Part shown: piece after piece, positions 18,837 to 27,663 of the stretch
How the letters are laid out: every line of letters begins with the position of its first letter
Numbering within the stretch: the first letter of the stretch is position 1
DNA from: Solemya velum gill symbiont
GTDB lineage: Bacteria > Pseudomonadota > Gammaproteobacteria > Chromatiales > Chromatiaceae
Length of the DNA: 64,000 nucleotides
Direction: 5' to 3'
Assembly (NCBI RefSeq): GCF_000787395.1
Contig: NZ_JRAA01000002.1
Location: 310,001-374,000, forward strand
Translations under genes and position numbers: made by a program
Notes under the pieces: model-generated
What the model saw: the letters and a program-made list of their open reading frames with translations, nothing else
Told to the model about the DNA's origin: nothing
Database searches by the model: none

Positions 18837-19391
18837 ATGTCCAATAAGCAATATGCAATTACCCTTCTTTTTTCCTCCCTGTTGATTTACCCGATTCAGA
18901 TTCTGGCTTCTGAACACGAGCATGATCACGAACACCATGCAGCCCATGTCCATGGTGAAGCGCAATTATTGATTGCCGTGGACAGTCATCATCTCGACAT
19001 TGAATTCTCAAGCCCTGCGATGAACCTTGTCGGTTTCGAGTATCAACCTCAAAACAATTCACAATTGGAAGCCGTCAAATCTGCGATTGATATCCTGAAT
19101 CAGCCAGATCAGCTATTCATCCTGCCTATAGATGCCGAATGCGAAGCCCTTTCTCTCAACGTCGAATCACCTTTCAGCGGACATGAAGAACACGCTCATG
19201 GAGAAGAAACACATAGTGACTTCGCAGCGCACTACCACTTTCAATGTGCAAATATGTCTCAGCTAAAAAGAATTGAAATCAACATTTTCAAGCAGTTTCC
19301 CGCAACAGATGTCATCGAGGTTCAGAGCATTTCGAGGCAGGGACAGCAAAAGAGAGACTTGACGCCAGAACACAACAGCGTGGAACTCTGA
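18837..19391 (+). CDS. zrgA: ZrgA/DUF2796-type zinc-binding periplasmic protein
   Basis: About 185 residues with a signal peptide (cleavage near LAS/EHE). The mature N-terminus is a His/Asp/Glu cluster (EHEHDHEHHAAHVHGE), and a second cluster (GHEEHAHGEETH, then HYHFQC) lies near residues 120-140. This matches DUF2796, the ZrgA family, which helps zinc uptake in Vibrio together with an ABC transporter. The next two genes encode an ATPase and an FtsX-like permease, supporting that role. The start is an ATG with no strong Shine-Dalgarno sequence. Zinc regulation is likely by analogy, but no clear Zur box was found upstream. Confidence 0.85.
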   Translation: MSNKQYAITLLFSSLLIYPIQILASEHEHDHEHHAAHVHGEAQLLIAVDSHHLDIEFSSPAMNLVGFEYQPQNNSQLEAVKSAIDILNQPDQLFILPIDAECEALSLNVESPFSGHEEHAHGEETHSDFAAHYHFQCANMSQLKRIEINIFKQFPATDVIEVQSISRQGQQKRDLTPEHNSVEL

Positions 19392-19428
19392 GACAGAGCC
19401 GCACTGCACTGACACTATCGGAATATTC

Positions 19429-20142
19429 ATGCAAAAAACGTGTGCAATAAAGATCACAGATCTTCGCTTTGGTTGGCGTAAAAACCTGCCTGAAGTGTTG
19501 CACATTCCCGAATTCGAAGTGGATCGCGGCGAGCGCATCTTCCTTCGCGGTGCCAGTGGCAGTGGCAAGAGCACGCTGCTGGCACTGATTGCGGGTGTCA
19601 GCCTGCCATCAAGCGGTGATGTTGAGGTGCTTGGAAATACAATCAACCGTATAAATGGATCAGGGCGAGACCATTTCCGTTCCGATCATATCGGTTTTGT
19701 GTTTCAGATGTTCAACCTCATCCCCTACCTCTCCGTCCTTGAAAACGTTGCCTTGCCTTGCCATTTTTCGCGTTCACGCAAGCAGAAAGCAACAGCATCA
19801 GGAATCAGTCTGCATGACGAGGCGACTCGGCTGCTGCAACATCTGGATATGGCACATGCCGATCTTTTACATCGACCTGTAACTGAGTTGAGTGTCGGGC
19901 AGCAACAGCGAGTCGCAACGGCCCGTGCACTGATCGGTGCACCTGAAATCATTATTGCCGATGAACCCACCTCTGCACTTGATAGCGAGATGCGCGAAAC
20001 ATTTATCCGGCTGCTGTTCCAGGAGTGCGACGCGACTGGCTCAACACTGCTTTTCGTCAGCCATGACAAGCAGCTTGAATCGCTCTTTGAGCGCCATGTC
20101 ACCCTGGAAGAGATCAATACGGCACGGCAGGGAGTTAACTGA
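19429..20142 (+). CDS. ABC transporter ATPase of the zrg-like cluster
   Basis: A 237-residue ATPase of the LolD/MacB type. Walker A GASGSGKST (about 37-45), Q-loop (FVFQMFNL), signature LSVGQQQRVATARA (about 147-160) and Walker B IIIADEPTSALDSE (about 169-182) are intact; the signature has V for the usual G. It overlaps the permease start by the TGATGG junction (stop and start share bases at 20142), so the two are translationally coupled. In Vibrio the equivalent is the ZrgB position. Confidence 0.88.
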   Translation: MQKTCAIKITDLRFGWRKNLPEVLHIPEFEVDRGERIFLRGASGSGKSTLLALIAGVSLPSSGDVEVLGNTINRINGSGRDHFRSDHIGFVFQMFNLIPYLSVLENVALPCHFSRSRKQKATASGISLHDEATRLLQHLDMAHADLLHRPVTELSVGQQQRVATARALIGAPEIIIADEPTSALDSEMRETFIRLLFQECDATGSTLLFVSHDKQLESLFERHVTLEEINTARQGVN

Positions 20143-21401
20143 TGGCGACACTCTACCTTGCGATTAAAAGCCTGTTGAACCGCCGTTTTACCGTCGGCCT
20201 GACTCTTCTGAGCATTGCCTTGAGTGTCTCCCTGTTACTGGGTGTAGAGCGCCTGCGGGTGGAATCACATAACAGCTTTGCCAACACCATCTCGGGAACA
20301 AACCTGATCGTCGGTGCGCGTAGCGGAGCCATCAACCTGTTGCTCTACTCGGTATTCCGTATCGGTGACGCCACCAACAACATTTCATGGAAGAGTTACC
20401 AGAAATTTGCAGACCACCCCATGGTCAAGTGGACCATCCCTATTTCACTGGGTGATTCACACAAAGGCTACAGAGTGATGGGTACCAACCAGGACTATTT
20501 CCGCCATTACAGTTACGCTGACAAGCGCCCGTTGGCACTTGCCGAGGGCCTGCCCTTTGAGCATGTCTACCAGGCGGTACTGGGGCACGAGGTAGCAAAA
20601 AAGCTCAATTACACTCTTGGGCAAAAGATCATTATCGCCCATGGCGCCGGCAAGACCAGCTTCACCATGCATGATGACAAGCCTTTCGAAATCGTAGGCA
20701 TACTCAAGCCGACAGGCACCCCTGTTGACCGCACCGTACATATCCCGCTGGAGGGTATTGAGGCGATTCACGCGAACTGGGTTGGCGGCAGAGAGGTGGC
20801 CGGGCTGAAAATCAGCGCAGATGAGGCACTTGAGAAAGAGCTGACACCCAAGTCGATAACGGGATTCCTCGTTGGCCTCAAAAGTATAATAGCCACCTTC
20901 CGAGTACAACGAGAAGTGAATGACTACCGCAAGGAACCCCTGCTTGCTATCTTGCCCGGAGTCGCACTTCAGCAACTCTGGGACCTCATGAGCGTGGCAG
21001 AAAATGCACTTTTTGTCGTCACCATCCTGGTCGTTTCGATTGGCCTGATCGGCATGCTGACGGTGATGCTTGCCGGCCTGAATGAACGTCGGCGCGAAAT
21101 GGCAATCCTGCGTTCGGTCGGTGCGCGTCCGGGACATATCCTGCTGCTGATCACCGGAGAGAGCTTTCTGCTCAGCCTGATTGGGATCACATTGGGCCTG
21201 CTGCTGCTCTATACCAGCCTGTTTTTTGCCCAACCGATCATGGAGAGTCAATATGGACTCCACTTGCAGATCAGCCTTCCGTCACTACGGGAGTACCTGA
21301 TCCTGGGCCTGGTTGGAACTTCCGGCCTGATCATTGGCCTAATACCTGGTTATCGCGCCTATCGTTACTCCCTTACCGATGGCATGAACATACGTTTATA
21401 G
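20142..21401 (+). CDS. FtsX/MacB-like ABC permease of the zrg-like cluster
   Basis: A 419-residue permease with one N-terminal helix (about 10-32), a large extracytoplasmic domain (about 40-270, MacB-PCD-like) and three C-terminal helices (about 285-315, 330-365, 380-405). The FtsX-domain pattern (NERRREMAILRSVGARP) precedes the third helix. It works with the upstream ATPase. The type is mechanotransmission rather than classical import, so the transport role in zinc acquisition is by analogy with the Zrg system. Confidence 0.88.
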   Translation: MATLYLAIKSLLNRRFTVGLTLLSIALSVSLLLGVERLRVESHNSFANTISGTNLIVGARSGAINLLLYSVFRIGDATNNISWKSYQKFADHPMVKWTIPISLGDSHKGYRVMGTNQDYFRHYSYADKRPLALAEGLPFEHVYQAVLGHEVAKKLNYTLGQKIIIAHGAGKTSFTMHDDKPFEIVGILKPTGTPVDRTVHIPLEGIEAIHANWVGGREVAGLKISADEALEKELTPKSITGFLVGLKSIIATFRVQREVNDYRKEPLLAILPGVALQQLWDLMSVAENALFVVTILVVSIGLIGMLTVMLAGLNERRREMAILRSVGARPGHILLLITGESFLLSLIGITLGLLLLYTSLFFAQPIMESQYGLHLQISLPSLREYLILGLVGTSGLIIGLIPGYRAYRYSLTDGMNIRL

Positions 21402-21412
21402 AGGTCCTTTTG

Positions 21413-21955
21413 ATGAAATCATGGTTTGTTGCACTACTATTCATATCCAGCAGTTTTTTCCTTCATCCCGTCAATGCTGAACAGGCAGAGGAACTGGAAT
21501 GGGACGCAATGATTCCCGAGGATTTTCTGCCTGAAAAGATCTATGAAAAATTTGGCGACATCAACGAACTGGATGACAATGATCCCAGGGCCCAGAAAGT
21601 GCTTGAAGAACTGCAAGCAGCGTGGGATGCAGCACCTGTGGTGGAGAGCCTGGATGGAAAACGGGTCAGGCTTCCTGGCTTCGTGGTACCAATCGAAGGA
21701 GATGGTGAGAAGCTCAGCGAGTTTCTACTCGTGCCATATTATGGCGCCTGCATTCACGTCCCCCCTCCCCCGGCCAACCAGACCGTCTATGTCAAAGTGC
21801 CCAAGGGCGATGCCAAGATACGACAGGCTTTCGATACTGTCTGGGTAAGTGGCACGATGAGCGCAAAATCCTTCGACAGTGATCTTGCAACCGCCGGTTA
21901 CCAAATCGAGGCAGAAGAGGTGACGCCCTACGAAGAAGAGATAATACGGGAATAA
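21413..21955 (+). CDS. DUF3299 lipid/periplasmic protein
   Basis: About 180 residues with a signal peptide (MKSWFVALLF, cleavage near VNA/EQ). The conserved core is LPGFVVPIEGDGEKLSEFLLVPYYGACIHVPPPPANQ, spread over about 78-120, which is the hallmark of DUF3299: a cysteine followed by an HVPPPP motif. This may be a metal or haem-like ligand site. The ATG at 21413 has GAGG eight bases upstream; a TTG one codon earlier is an alternative. It is coupled to the next gene by TAATG. It occupies the ZrgD-like position of the cluster. Confidence 0.8.
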   Translation: MKSWFVALLFISSSFFLHPVNAEQAEELEWDAMIPEDFLPEKIYEKFGDINELDDNDPRAQKVLEELQAAWDAAPVVESLDGKRVRLPGFVVPIEGDGEKLSEFLLVPYYGACIHVPPPPANQTVYVKVPKGDAKIRQAFDTVWVSGTMSAKSFDSDLATAGYQIEAEEVTPYEEEIIRE

Positions 21956-22251
21956 TGAATACCTGCTGGCGTTCAGCCACCTGTGTCATCATCATTTTCG
22001 GAAGTCTGGTTACGCAGACGCAGGCCTACGCCTATTCATGCCACCTGCATGCACCAGACGACTATGTATCCTTCAGTAAACAACCCCTTGTCATCCCCGG
22101 GGTTGGCAACCAGGCAGAGTGCGAAAAGCTGAACCTGCAACGCTTCAGCTCAAGAGGCAGATGCCACTGCACTCAAGATACCTTTGCAACCGGAAGAGAG
22201 ATGCCTTCAGACTTTTTAGCACCTGGGCAACGAAAAGAGCAGTTACCCTGA
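21955..22251 (+). CDS. Small secreted Cys-containing protein
   Basis: A 98-residue exported protein. Signal peptide to about residue 25 (cleavage near TQAYA/YS). The mature part has about six cysteines (SCHLH, ECEKL, RCHCT), suggesting disulfides or metal binding, and is the last gene of the zinc-linked cluster. Start overlaps the previous stop by one base (TAATG). It may be ZrgE-like, but the similarity cannot be verified here. Unassigned otherwise. Confidence 0.65.
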   Translation: MNTCWRSATCVIIIFGSLVTQTQAYAYSCHLHAPDDYVSFSKQPLVIPGVGNQAECEKLNLQRFSSRGRCHCTQDTFATGREMPSDFLAPGQRKEQLP

Positions 22252-22440
22252 GAGGTAATCCACAATAAAAAAACAACCTGGTGATTTAACAAAGCCGACT
22301 TATCTGTCAAACTGCAATGAATGTTTGCCACTACAACTGCCTGCTTTGACTGAACCTAACCAAACAACCGGAGACTTTCCACTGTCTGTTGGACAAATGA
22401 AGCAATCCCTACTGATGAACAACACTTAACGAATTGCCTG

Positions 22441-23502
22441 ATGAATGAATCTACCCCAAAGTACATTCTGGTAGAAAACTACATACTCCAAGCGATAAGA
22501 AACAAGGAGTTTACTGACAAGTTGCCAGGTGAACGCATCTTGGCAAAAAAGCTGGACATCTCCTACATGACAGTCCGCAAGGGAATCACCAACCTGGTTG
22601 ATCAGGGCACACTCTATAAAATTCCGACCAAAGGCACCTTTGTCAATAAGAGACGTCAGCGCAAGAAAATCACCCATACGATCGGTTATTTTCTTGATAG
22701 TCGTATCCAGTCAGGCATTTCAAATCCATACTACTCACTGCTTTTCAATGCGATTGAAAAAAAGGCCTCGAAACAGAATTTTTCTGTAATCTATTTCACA
22801 GACAGCAATGAAACAGCACTACAAAAGACCTTAAGCAAGTTGGATGGCGTCATTGCCACCTGTTTTCCCAGGCTCGAAGAGACGATTCAGCTAATCAAGC
22901 AGACGGTCCCGGTCGTTGTTCTCGAGAACAGTGCCGCCGATAAATCAATACCATCGGTCATCATCGACAACTTCAATGCCAATATGGAAAGTGTGGATTT
23001 CATCTGCTCTCTCGGCCATCAACAGATTGGTTTTATGACCAGCCTTGAGGATTCAGATATCGGTAACGACCGCTATACGGGCTACTTGCACGGACTCAGA
23101 CAAAACGGCATCACACCGGATGAAAAACTTCTCTTCAAAGGAGATAACTCCTTTGAGTCTGGTGCCGAAGGCGCTGAATACTTCCTGGCACTGGAGAATT
23201 CGCCGACAGCAATCATCTGTGCAAACGATTCCATGGCGCTCGGCACCATGAGTAAACTGAATGAGGTCGACCTGAAAGTTCCCGACGACATCAGCATCAT
23301 AGGTTTTGACGATATTGAAATTGCATCACAGATCACTCCGTCCCTGACGACGGTCTCAGCGCCTGTGAATGAAATTGCAGAAAAGGCATTTTCCGCACTC
23401 CATAAACTGATCCAGGGTGGACAACCTGAATTCCGCCATATCTCCTTGTCAGCCAAGCTGATTATCCGGAAAAGTTGCTCTGAAAAGAAAAAACGGCTGT
23501 GA
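22441..23502 (+). CDS. GntR-LacI hybrid regulator (AraR-like)
   Basis: A 353-residue regulator. The N-terminus is a GntR-type winged helix (about 1-70: PGERILAKKLDISYMTVRKGITNLVDQGTLYKIPTKG split here as shown), and the rest (about 80-345) is a LacI-type periplasmic-binding-like effector domain with GYFLDSRI, VIIDNF and IIGFDDIEIA segments. This architecture is that of AraR, in contrast to LacI-type HTH repressors. The effector and targets are unknown; no sugar operon is directly adjacent (the next gene is a convergent hydrolase). AT-rich upstream DNA holds no clear Shine-Dalgarno. Confidence 0.85.
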   Translation: MNESTPKYILVENYILQAIRNKEFTDKLPGERILAKKLDISYMTVRKGITNLVDQGTLYKIPTKGTFVNKRRQRKKITHTIGYFLDSRIQSGISNPYYSLLFNAIEKKASKQNFSVIYFTDSNETALQKTLSKLDGVIATCFPRLEETIQLIKQTVPVVVLENSAADKSIPSVIIDNFNANMESVDFICSLGHQQIGFMTSLEDSDIGNDRYTGYLHGLRQNGITPDEKLLFKGDNSFESGAEGAEYFLALENSPTAIICANDSMALGTMSKLNEVDLKVPDDISIIGFDDIEIASQITPSLTTVSAPVNEIAEKAFSALHKLIQGGQPEFRHISLSAKLIIRKSCSEKKKRL

Positions 23503-23553
23503 CCTGACCGAACACCCGCTATCGTTTATTTCTGATGGAGCCAAAATGAACGA

Positions 23554-24411
23554 TCATGGCAGTTTATTGTTTAGCAAGTACTCTTCCATGATCTTCAAGC
23601 GCCGTCGATGGACCAACCAGTCATAATCCATAAAGGGATGCCCAAACTCTTCATCCCTCAGTATCACAGCACCTTTTTGTTGCGCCTTATCGACCAGTTC
23701 CTGTGACATGGCAAGTGGAATTACCGTGTCATTTCGCCCGACAATAAACATGCAATGACTACAATCGTCAGGCAGATGGTTAACGTGATCATACTCTTCC
23801 GGACACCCGTAATCGGACAGACGACTCGGCGCGGAATCGACAATAATCCGATCCAGCCCGGTGTGCTGCTCAAATCCATTCAGGAAAGCTATACCACCGA
23901 ACGACATGGCATAGATCAGATGTTTTTCATAGTCAGCCGAGTTAAGCGCGGCAATGACCTCCATATAGTCACTGACAATTGCTTTTAGACGCCGTCTCCC
24001 TTCAGAACGACCATAGCCACGAAAGTCATAGATATAGACATCGAATCCAGCCGATGAAAAGCGCGCAAACTCACTAATAAGCCGGTCTGCAAGGATGGCA
24101 TTTCCCTGCAGCACAAGCAGGTACCCCTCTGGCGTGATCAATTCTCCTTCGTTTCCTGTTGCTTTCAGTTTATAGCCACGTAACACCCTGTGGTCTTTTG
24201 TTTCGAAAGAGATATCTTCCACATGATTCAAATCTGACAGTTGGTTTGCATTGGGCTTTCCAGCCAGCCTGCTCCATAGCCAGAATGTAAGGGGTTCTTT
24301 GAGGCCGCAAACACTCTGCTCCAGGCTCATATCACCATCCCTCTGCTCTGCAGAGACGGAGCATGAAAATACCGTGAGAAGAGAAAACAAGATCAGGAAT
24401 CGATTGAACAT
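23554..24411 (-). CDS. Secreted alpha/beta hydrolase
   Basis: A 285-residue alpha/beta hydrolase with a signal peptide (cleavage near VSA/EQ). The predicted triad is Ser in AMSFGG (about residue 169; A replaces the first Gly of GxSxG), Asp in VGRNDTVIP (about 226) and His in EFGHPFMDYD (about 257). The oxyanion region is LQGNAI, and YIYDFRGYGRSEGRR matches the family hallmark. This is the BAAT/YhfR-like group of membrane-associated hydrolases, possibly acting on lipids or esters in the periplasm; the substrate is unknown. Confidence 0.8.
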   Translation of the reverse strand: MFNRFLILFSLLTVFSCSVSAEQRDGDMSLEQSVCGLKEPLTFWLWSRLAGKPNANQLSDLNHVEDISFETKDHRVLRGYKLKATGNEGELITPEGYLLVLQGNAILADRLISEFARFSSAGFDVYIYDFRGYGRSEGRRRLKAIVSDYMEVIAALNSADYEKHLIYAMSFGGIAFLNGFEQHTGLDRIIVDSAPSRLSDYGCPEEYDHVNHLPDDCSHCMFIVGRNDTVIPLAMSQELVDKAQQKGAVILRDEEFGHPFMDYDWLVHRRRLKIMEEYLLNNKLP

Positions 24412-24511
24412 ACATAGATGAGTATAGAGGAATCAAATCAGAATAGGGGCAGCTGCATTCAGGCTTCTTACATTACATTTGGCAGTTGAAGTGAATACCG
24501 GAAGAGCCGTC

Positions 24512-25030
24512 CTACCTCTGTGCATCAAAATTGTCTGCGATCCACAACCGCAAGCGCAGACCAGGAGCGGACGAGTAACCGACATCCCTGAAACGGATTT
24601 CGCCCTGCCTGTCGATGATAAAACTCATCGGCACGCCCACCACCCCCCAACGCTGGCTGATTTCTCCATCAGCATCATTGACCACGTCAAAGCTCAACTC
24701 CTCTTCCTGCAGGTGCTGACGAATCTCTGCATCGCTTCCGGATGAGAGTGCCACGGTGATCACCGGGTAATCTTTAGCGATTGCATCGACACTGTTGTCA
24801 ACAAAGCCGCACACGGGACACCAGCTAGCCCAGAAATGAACCAGCAGGGTCTCACCTCTGTAGTCACCCAGGTTGACCATTTTCCCTTCAAGCGTGATAG
24901 CGGTAATATCCGGGGCTACACCGCTTGCCGATTCGCGTGTACGCCACAGGTTGACGCCAAAAACCACTGCCATAACCAGCAAGAGTTCAAGCGCAAGTAG
25001 CATCAAGGTGCGACGCCGGATTTTCATCAT
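24512..25030 (-). CDS. Thioredoxin-like protein disulfide oxidoreductase (ScsD-like)
   Basis: A 172-residue membrane-anchored TlpA-type protein. The N-terminus is one helix (about 6-28) that anchors it, then a thioredoxin domain with WASWCPVCGF (active-site CPVC, about 69-72) and a GVPMSFIID cis-proline loop. It faces the periplasm and can reduce or isomerise disulfides, like ScsD or ResA. It lies between a lytic transglycosylase and a hydrolase with no cytochrome-maturation genes nearby, so a CcmG role is less likely. Confidence 0.85.
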   Translation of the reverse strand: MMKIRRRTLMLLALELLLVMAVVFGVNLWRTRESASGVAPDITAITLEGKMVNLGDYRGETLLVHFWASWCPVCGFVDNSVDAIAKDYPVITVALSSGSDAEIRQHLQEEELSFDVVNDADGEISQRWGVVGVPMSFIIDRQGEIRFRDVGYSSAPGLRLRLWIADNFDAQR

Positions 25031-25049
25031 GGGGGGGAAGGTCTGTTAA

Positions 25050-25727
25050 TCAGCCAGCATCGCCGCTGGTGAAGTTACGACGCAGATTTCTTAATACGAT
25101 ATCGACGTACTTCTGCGTCTCCTTGTAGGGAGGAACGGTACGACCATATTTGAGCACCGCATGTTCACCGGCATTGTAACCGGCCAGTGCCAGGGCAAGA
25201 TCATTATTGAAACGGTCGAGCAGTTCACGCAGGTATTTTGCTCCACCCTCGATATTCTGCTTCGGGTCAGTCCTGTCAGAAACACCGAGTCTCTTTGCGG
25301 TTTCCGGCATCAACTGCATCAAGCCGGTTGCACCTGTACGGGATATAGCTGTGACGTTGTAGTTAGACTCAGCCTCGATTACTGCATGAATCAACTCAGG
25401 TGGTAAACGGTACTTTTCCGCCATGAGGTTGACTATGTTGGAAAAACGTTTGTCGCTGACCTGTTTCTTGCTCTTCTTCTGCACCTTCTCGTCTGCAAGC
25501 AGTTCATCCAACTTATCAGCTATGGACTCGGGTTTACGCCCCTCTACATCACCCCAGTTGAGATGAATGGTATTGAGATAACGGTAGGGAGTTTCCAACT
25601 GCTCATCCGAATAGGCCAGGGTTCCGTCCGGTGCAAGATAGACGTAGACAGTCCCGGCCAAAAGTTGGCCAACTGGCAACAATAGAATGATTAGCGCCAA
25701 TGCCGTTTTCTTGCCGGATTGAAGCAT
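25050..25727 (-). CDS. Lytic transglycosylase, SLT family
   Basis: A 225-residue peptidoglycan lytic transglycosylase. A signal peptide (cleavage near LLA/GT) is followed by a DUF4124-like strand region (VYLAPDGTLAYSD), a linker and an SLT domain (about 95-205). The catalytic Glu is in HAVIEAESNYN (about 116-120), with GATGLMQLMPETA and AGYNAGEHAV as the usual substrate-groove motifs. It cleaves MurNAc-GlcNAc bonds with 1,6-anhydro ends. A TGA codon closes it 19 bp before the thioredoxin-like gene. Confidence 0.9.
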   Translation of the reverse strand: MLQSGKKTALALIILLLPVGQLLAGTVYVYLAPDGTLAYSDEQLETPYRYLNTIHLNWGDVEGRKPESIADKLDELLADEKVQKKSKKQVSDKRFSNIVNLMAEKYRLPPELIHAVIEAESNYNVTAISRTGATGLMQLMPETAKRLGVSDRTDPKQNIEGGAKYLRELLDRFNNDLALALAGYNAGEHAVLKYGRTVPPYKETQKYVDIVLRNLRRNFTSGDAG

Positions 25728-26076
25728 GCAGTGATTTCCCCTTTATTAACAACAACAGGATAGCTATTTGTTGAAGTCTTTACCAGTTTGATTAATAGAG
25801 ATTCCAGGCAGGACGCTGCCTGAACTTCTCACAGAGCCTGTGGATAACTCTGTGGAAACAAACAGGTCAATTGAAGCTGTTTTCAGGCCCGGTTTTTTGC
25901 CTGATAGAGTAAGCCAAACAGCTAAAGTCTAATTTATCTAAATATTCTATTAGTTACAGGCTATTGTGAAACTCTTCTGTAGCCTTTATTCGGTAAACTC
26001 GATTTTTACACCACAAAAAGCAGCATGTGGAAAAGCGCGATTGCCCCGCCCCACACTGCTGCTCACTAATCCAGAC
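25728..26076. other. Intergenic region with DnaA-box-like sites
   Basis: A 349-bp AT-rich gap. It contains one perfect DnaA box (TGTGGATAA, 25839-25847) and two near matches, TGTGGAAAC at 25851 and TGTGGAAAA at 26026. No DnaA-associated genes, no GATC cluster and no AT-rich unwinding block were noticed, so an origin is unlikely. No gene is visible. Confidence 0.5.
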
Positions 26077-26691
26077 TCAGCACTCGAAAAAATCGATCTC
26101 GCCGCTCTGGATATCATACTCGGCACCCGTAATCACCAGGCCCTGCTCTTCGGTCAGCTTCTCCAGCAATGCCGAGCCATGGCGCAACTGGTTCACAGAG
26201 GCGCGTACATTTGCTCTAGTTGCGTGCTTGACGAACTCCTCCTGGTCTTCCCACAGGGGGGTGGATACCAGGGACTCTATCGATGGGCGAATACGGTCCA
26301 CGATCGCCTGGATATTCTTTGAACGCTCGCCAACCGGACGGTGCAGTTCATCGATCGTGGCACGGATTGCCCCACAGTGGGTATGCCCCATCACCACAAC
26401 AAGAGGCGTTTTAAACTGCTCAGCTGCAAATTCCACGCTGCCGACCTGTGAGGGTGCCACGATATTTCCAGCGACACGAATCACGAAGAGGTCACCCAGC
26501 CCCTGGTCGAAAACTATTTCGGCAGGCACACGGGAATCTGAACAACCCAGTATGATCGCAAATGGCTCCTGCCCGGAGACGAGCTGATCACGGCGATTTG
26601 TGTCAAACAACTCTTCGCCATGTCCGGTTCCGGATACAAAGCGCCTGTTGCCTTCCTGTAATCGCTGCAATGCCTGTTGTGCTGAAATCAT
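26077..26691 (-). CDS. Beta-class carbonic anhydrase
   Basis: Zinc enzyme interconverting CO2 and bicarbonate. The ATG at 26691 has GGAG about eight bases upstream and gives a protein of about 204 residues. The metal site is intact: C and the D/R dyad in GCSDSRVPAE (about 49-58), and H/C in GHTHCGAI (about 107-114). In sulfur oxidisers it often feeds bicarbonate to carbon fixation, but no Calvin-cycle gene is in the window. The gene stands alone before the gap at 25728. Confidence 0.93.
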   Translation of the reverse strand: MISAQQALQRLQEGNRRFVSGTGHGEELFDTNRRDQLVSGQEPFAIILGCSDSRVPAEIVFDQGLGDLFVIRVAGNIVAPSQVGSVEFAAEQFKTPLVVVMGHTHCGAIRATIDELHRPVGERSKNIQAIVDRIRPSIESLVSTPLWEDQEEFVKHATRANVRASVNQLRHGSALLEKLTEEQGLVITGAEYDIQSGEIDFFEC

Positions 26692-26898
26692 CAATCGCTC
26701 CCCGTAGCTATCCTGGATTGAAGCATACATCTGTTGCACAGCAAAAAACCGCTGTTACTCTAACGTTTTGAATGTTTATTGACCAGTTGTTTACGCGTTA
26801 GAATACAGCAATCGAAAATGTACGCATCTGCGTACCTCGATTGTAACAATGAATAATTATATTTTTTTGCTGAGTTTCAAAAAACCGGAGTAATCATT

Positions 26899-27498
26899 AT
26901 GAATCCTCTTGCTTCTCGCGGCGGTACCATCATTCTTGGTGTCGTCCTTTCAGTTATTTTTATTTTCCTCCTGGGCGGAGAAGGCACAACCAACATTACT
27001 GAACTGACTGTCTGGTTCCATGTTGTAGTCGGTATTGCGTGGGTAGGCCTCCTATACTATTTCAATGCTGTGCAGATGCCAGCAGTAGCCCAGGCACTTG
27101 CAGACGGTGACCCGGGTCCCGCAGCAATCAACAAGTATGTCGCACCACGCGCACTCTTCTGGTTCCGCTGGGCTTCTCTTCTAACCTGGCTGTCAGGTGC
27201 TGCGGCTCTCGGCAAGATGGGTATCATGGGCGCGGCATTTACCTTTGAAGGTTTTACCTTTGCCACTGCAAGCATCAACGCCATCGGTATGGGTGCATGG
27301 CTGGGTACCATTATGCTGCTTAACGTATGGGGTCTGATCTGGCCAAACCAGAAAAAGATCCTCGGCATGAAGCAGGCAACACCTGAAGAGATCGCCAAGG
27401 CGAAGAAGATTGCCACGACCGCATCGCGCATTAACACTGCACTGTCGATTCCGATGCTTCTTGGTATGACCGCTTACGGACACGGCTTTCCGTTCTAA
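26899..27498 (+). CDS. PuuD-like membrane protein
   Basis: A 199-residue membrane protein with about five helices (about 10-28, 36-55, 85-105, 130-150, 172-195). It resembles the membrane part of the urate hydroxylase PuuD family (COG3748), in which a FHVVVGIAWVGLLYY-type helix with a conserved His is typical. The cytochrome c domain of full-length PuuD is absent. The histidine in the WFHVV helix may bind haem. Function is inferred from family only. A rho-independent terminator (27552-27583) follows. Confidence 0.8.
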   Translation: MNPLASRGGTIILGVVLSVIFIFLLGGEGTTNITELTVWFHVVVGIAWVGLLYYFNAVQMPAVAQALADGDPGPAAINKYVAPRALFWFRWASLLTWLSGAAALGKMGIMGAAFTFEGFTFATASINAIGMGAWLGTIMLLNVWGLIWPNQKKILGMKQATPEEIAKAKKIATTASRINTALSIPMLLGMTAYGHGFPF

Positions 27499-27551
27499 CT
27501 GCCTGTCAATGATGTATCAAATCCGGCCTGGCTGGATTTAAAACGATAGCT

Positions 27552-27583
27552 AACCCCGGTAATTCTGCCGGGGTTTTGTTTTA
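27552..27583 (+). terminator. Rho-independent terminator
   Basis: AACCCCGG stem (27552-27559), 8-nt loop, CCGGGGTT (27568-27575), followed by a T-rich tail. Ends the PuuD-like gene. Confidence 0.85.
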
Positions 27584-27601
27584 TTGACTGTAGCCTAAAA
27601 T

Positions 27602-27632
27602 AAAAAATCCCCGCCCGGAGGCGAGGATTTTT
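27602..27632. terminator. Bidirectional terminator
   Basis: Imperfect 11-bp stem (27605-27615 with 27620-27630, one mismatch) flanked by A- and T-runs on both sides. Placed between convergent genes; serves the sulfur-globule-like gene at 27664 on the minus strand. Confidence 0.8.
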
Positions 27633-27663
27633 CCGTATTAACTACAGTTGTATAACTGTAATC

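Noticed and set aside
20457-21263. 268-residue minus-strand open frame
   Set aside because: Antisense to the FtsX-like permease.
25839-25847. Replication origin
   Set aside because: Single perfect DnaA box, no dnaA, dnaN or gidA nearby and no unwinding element.
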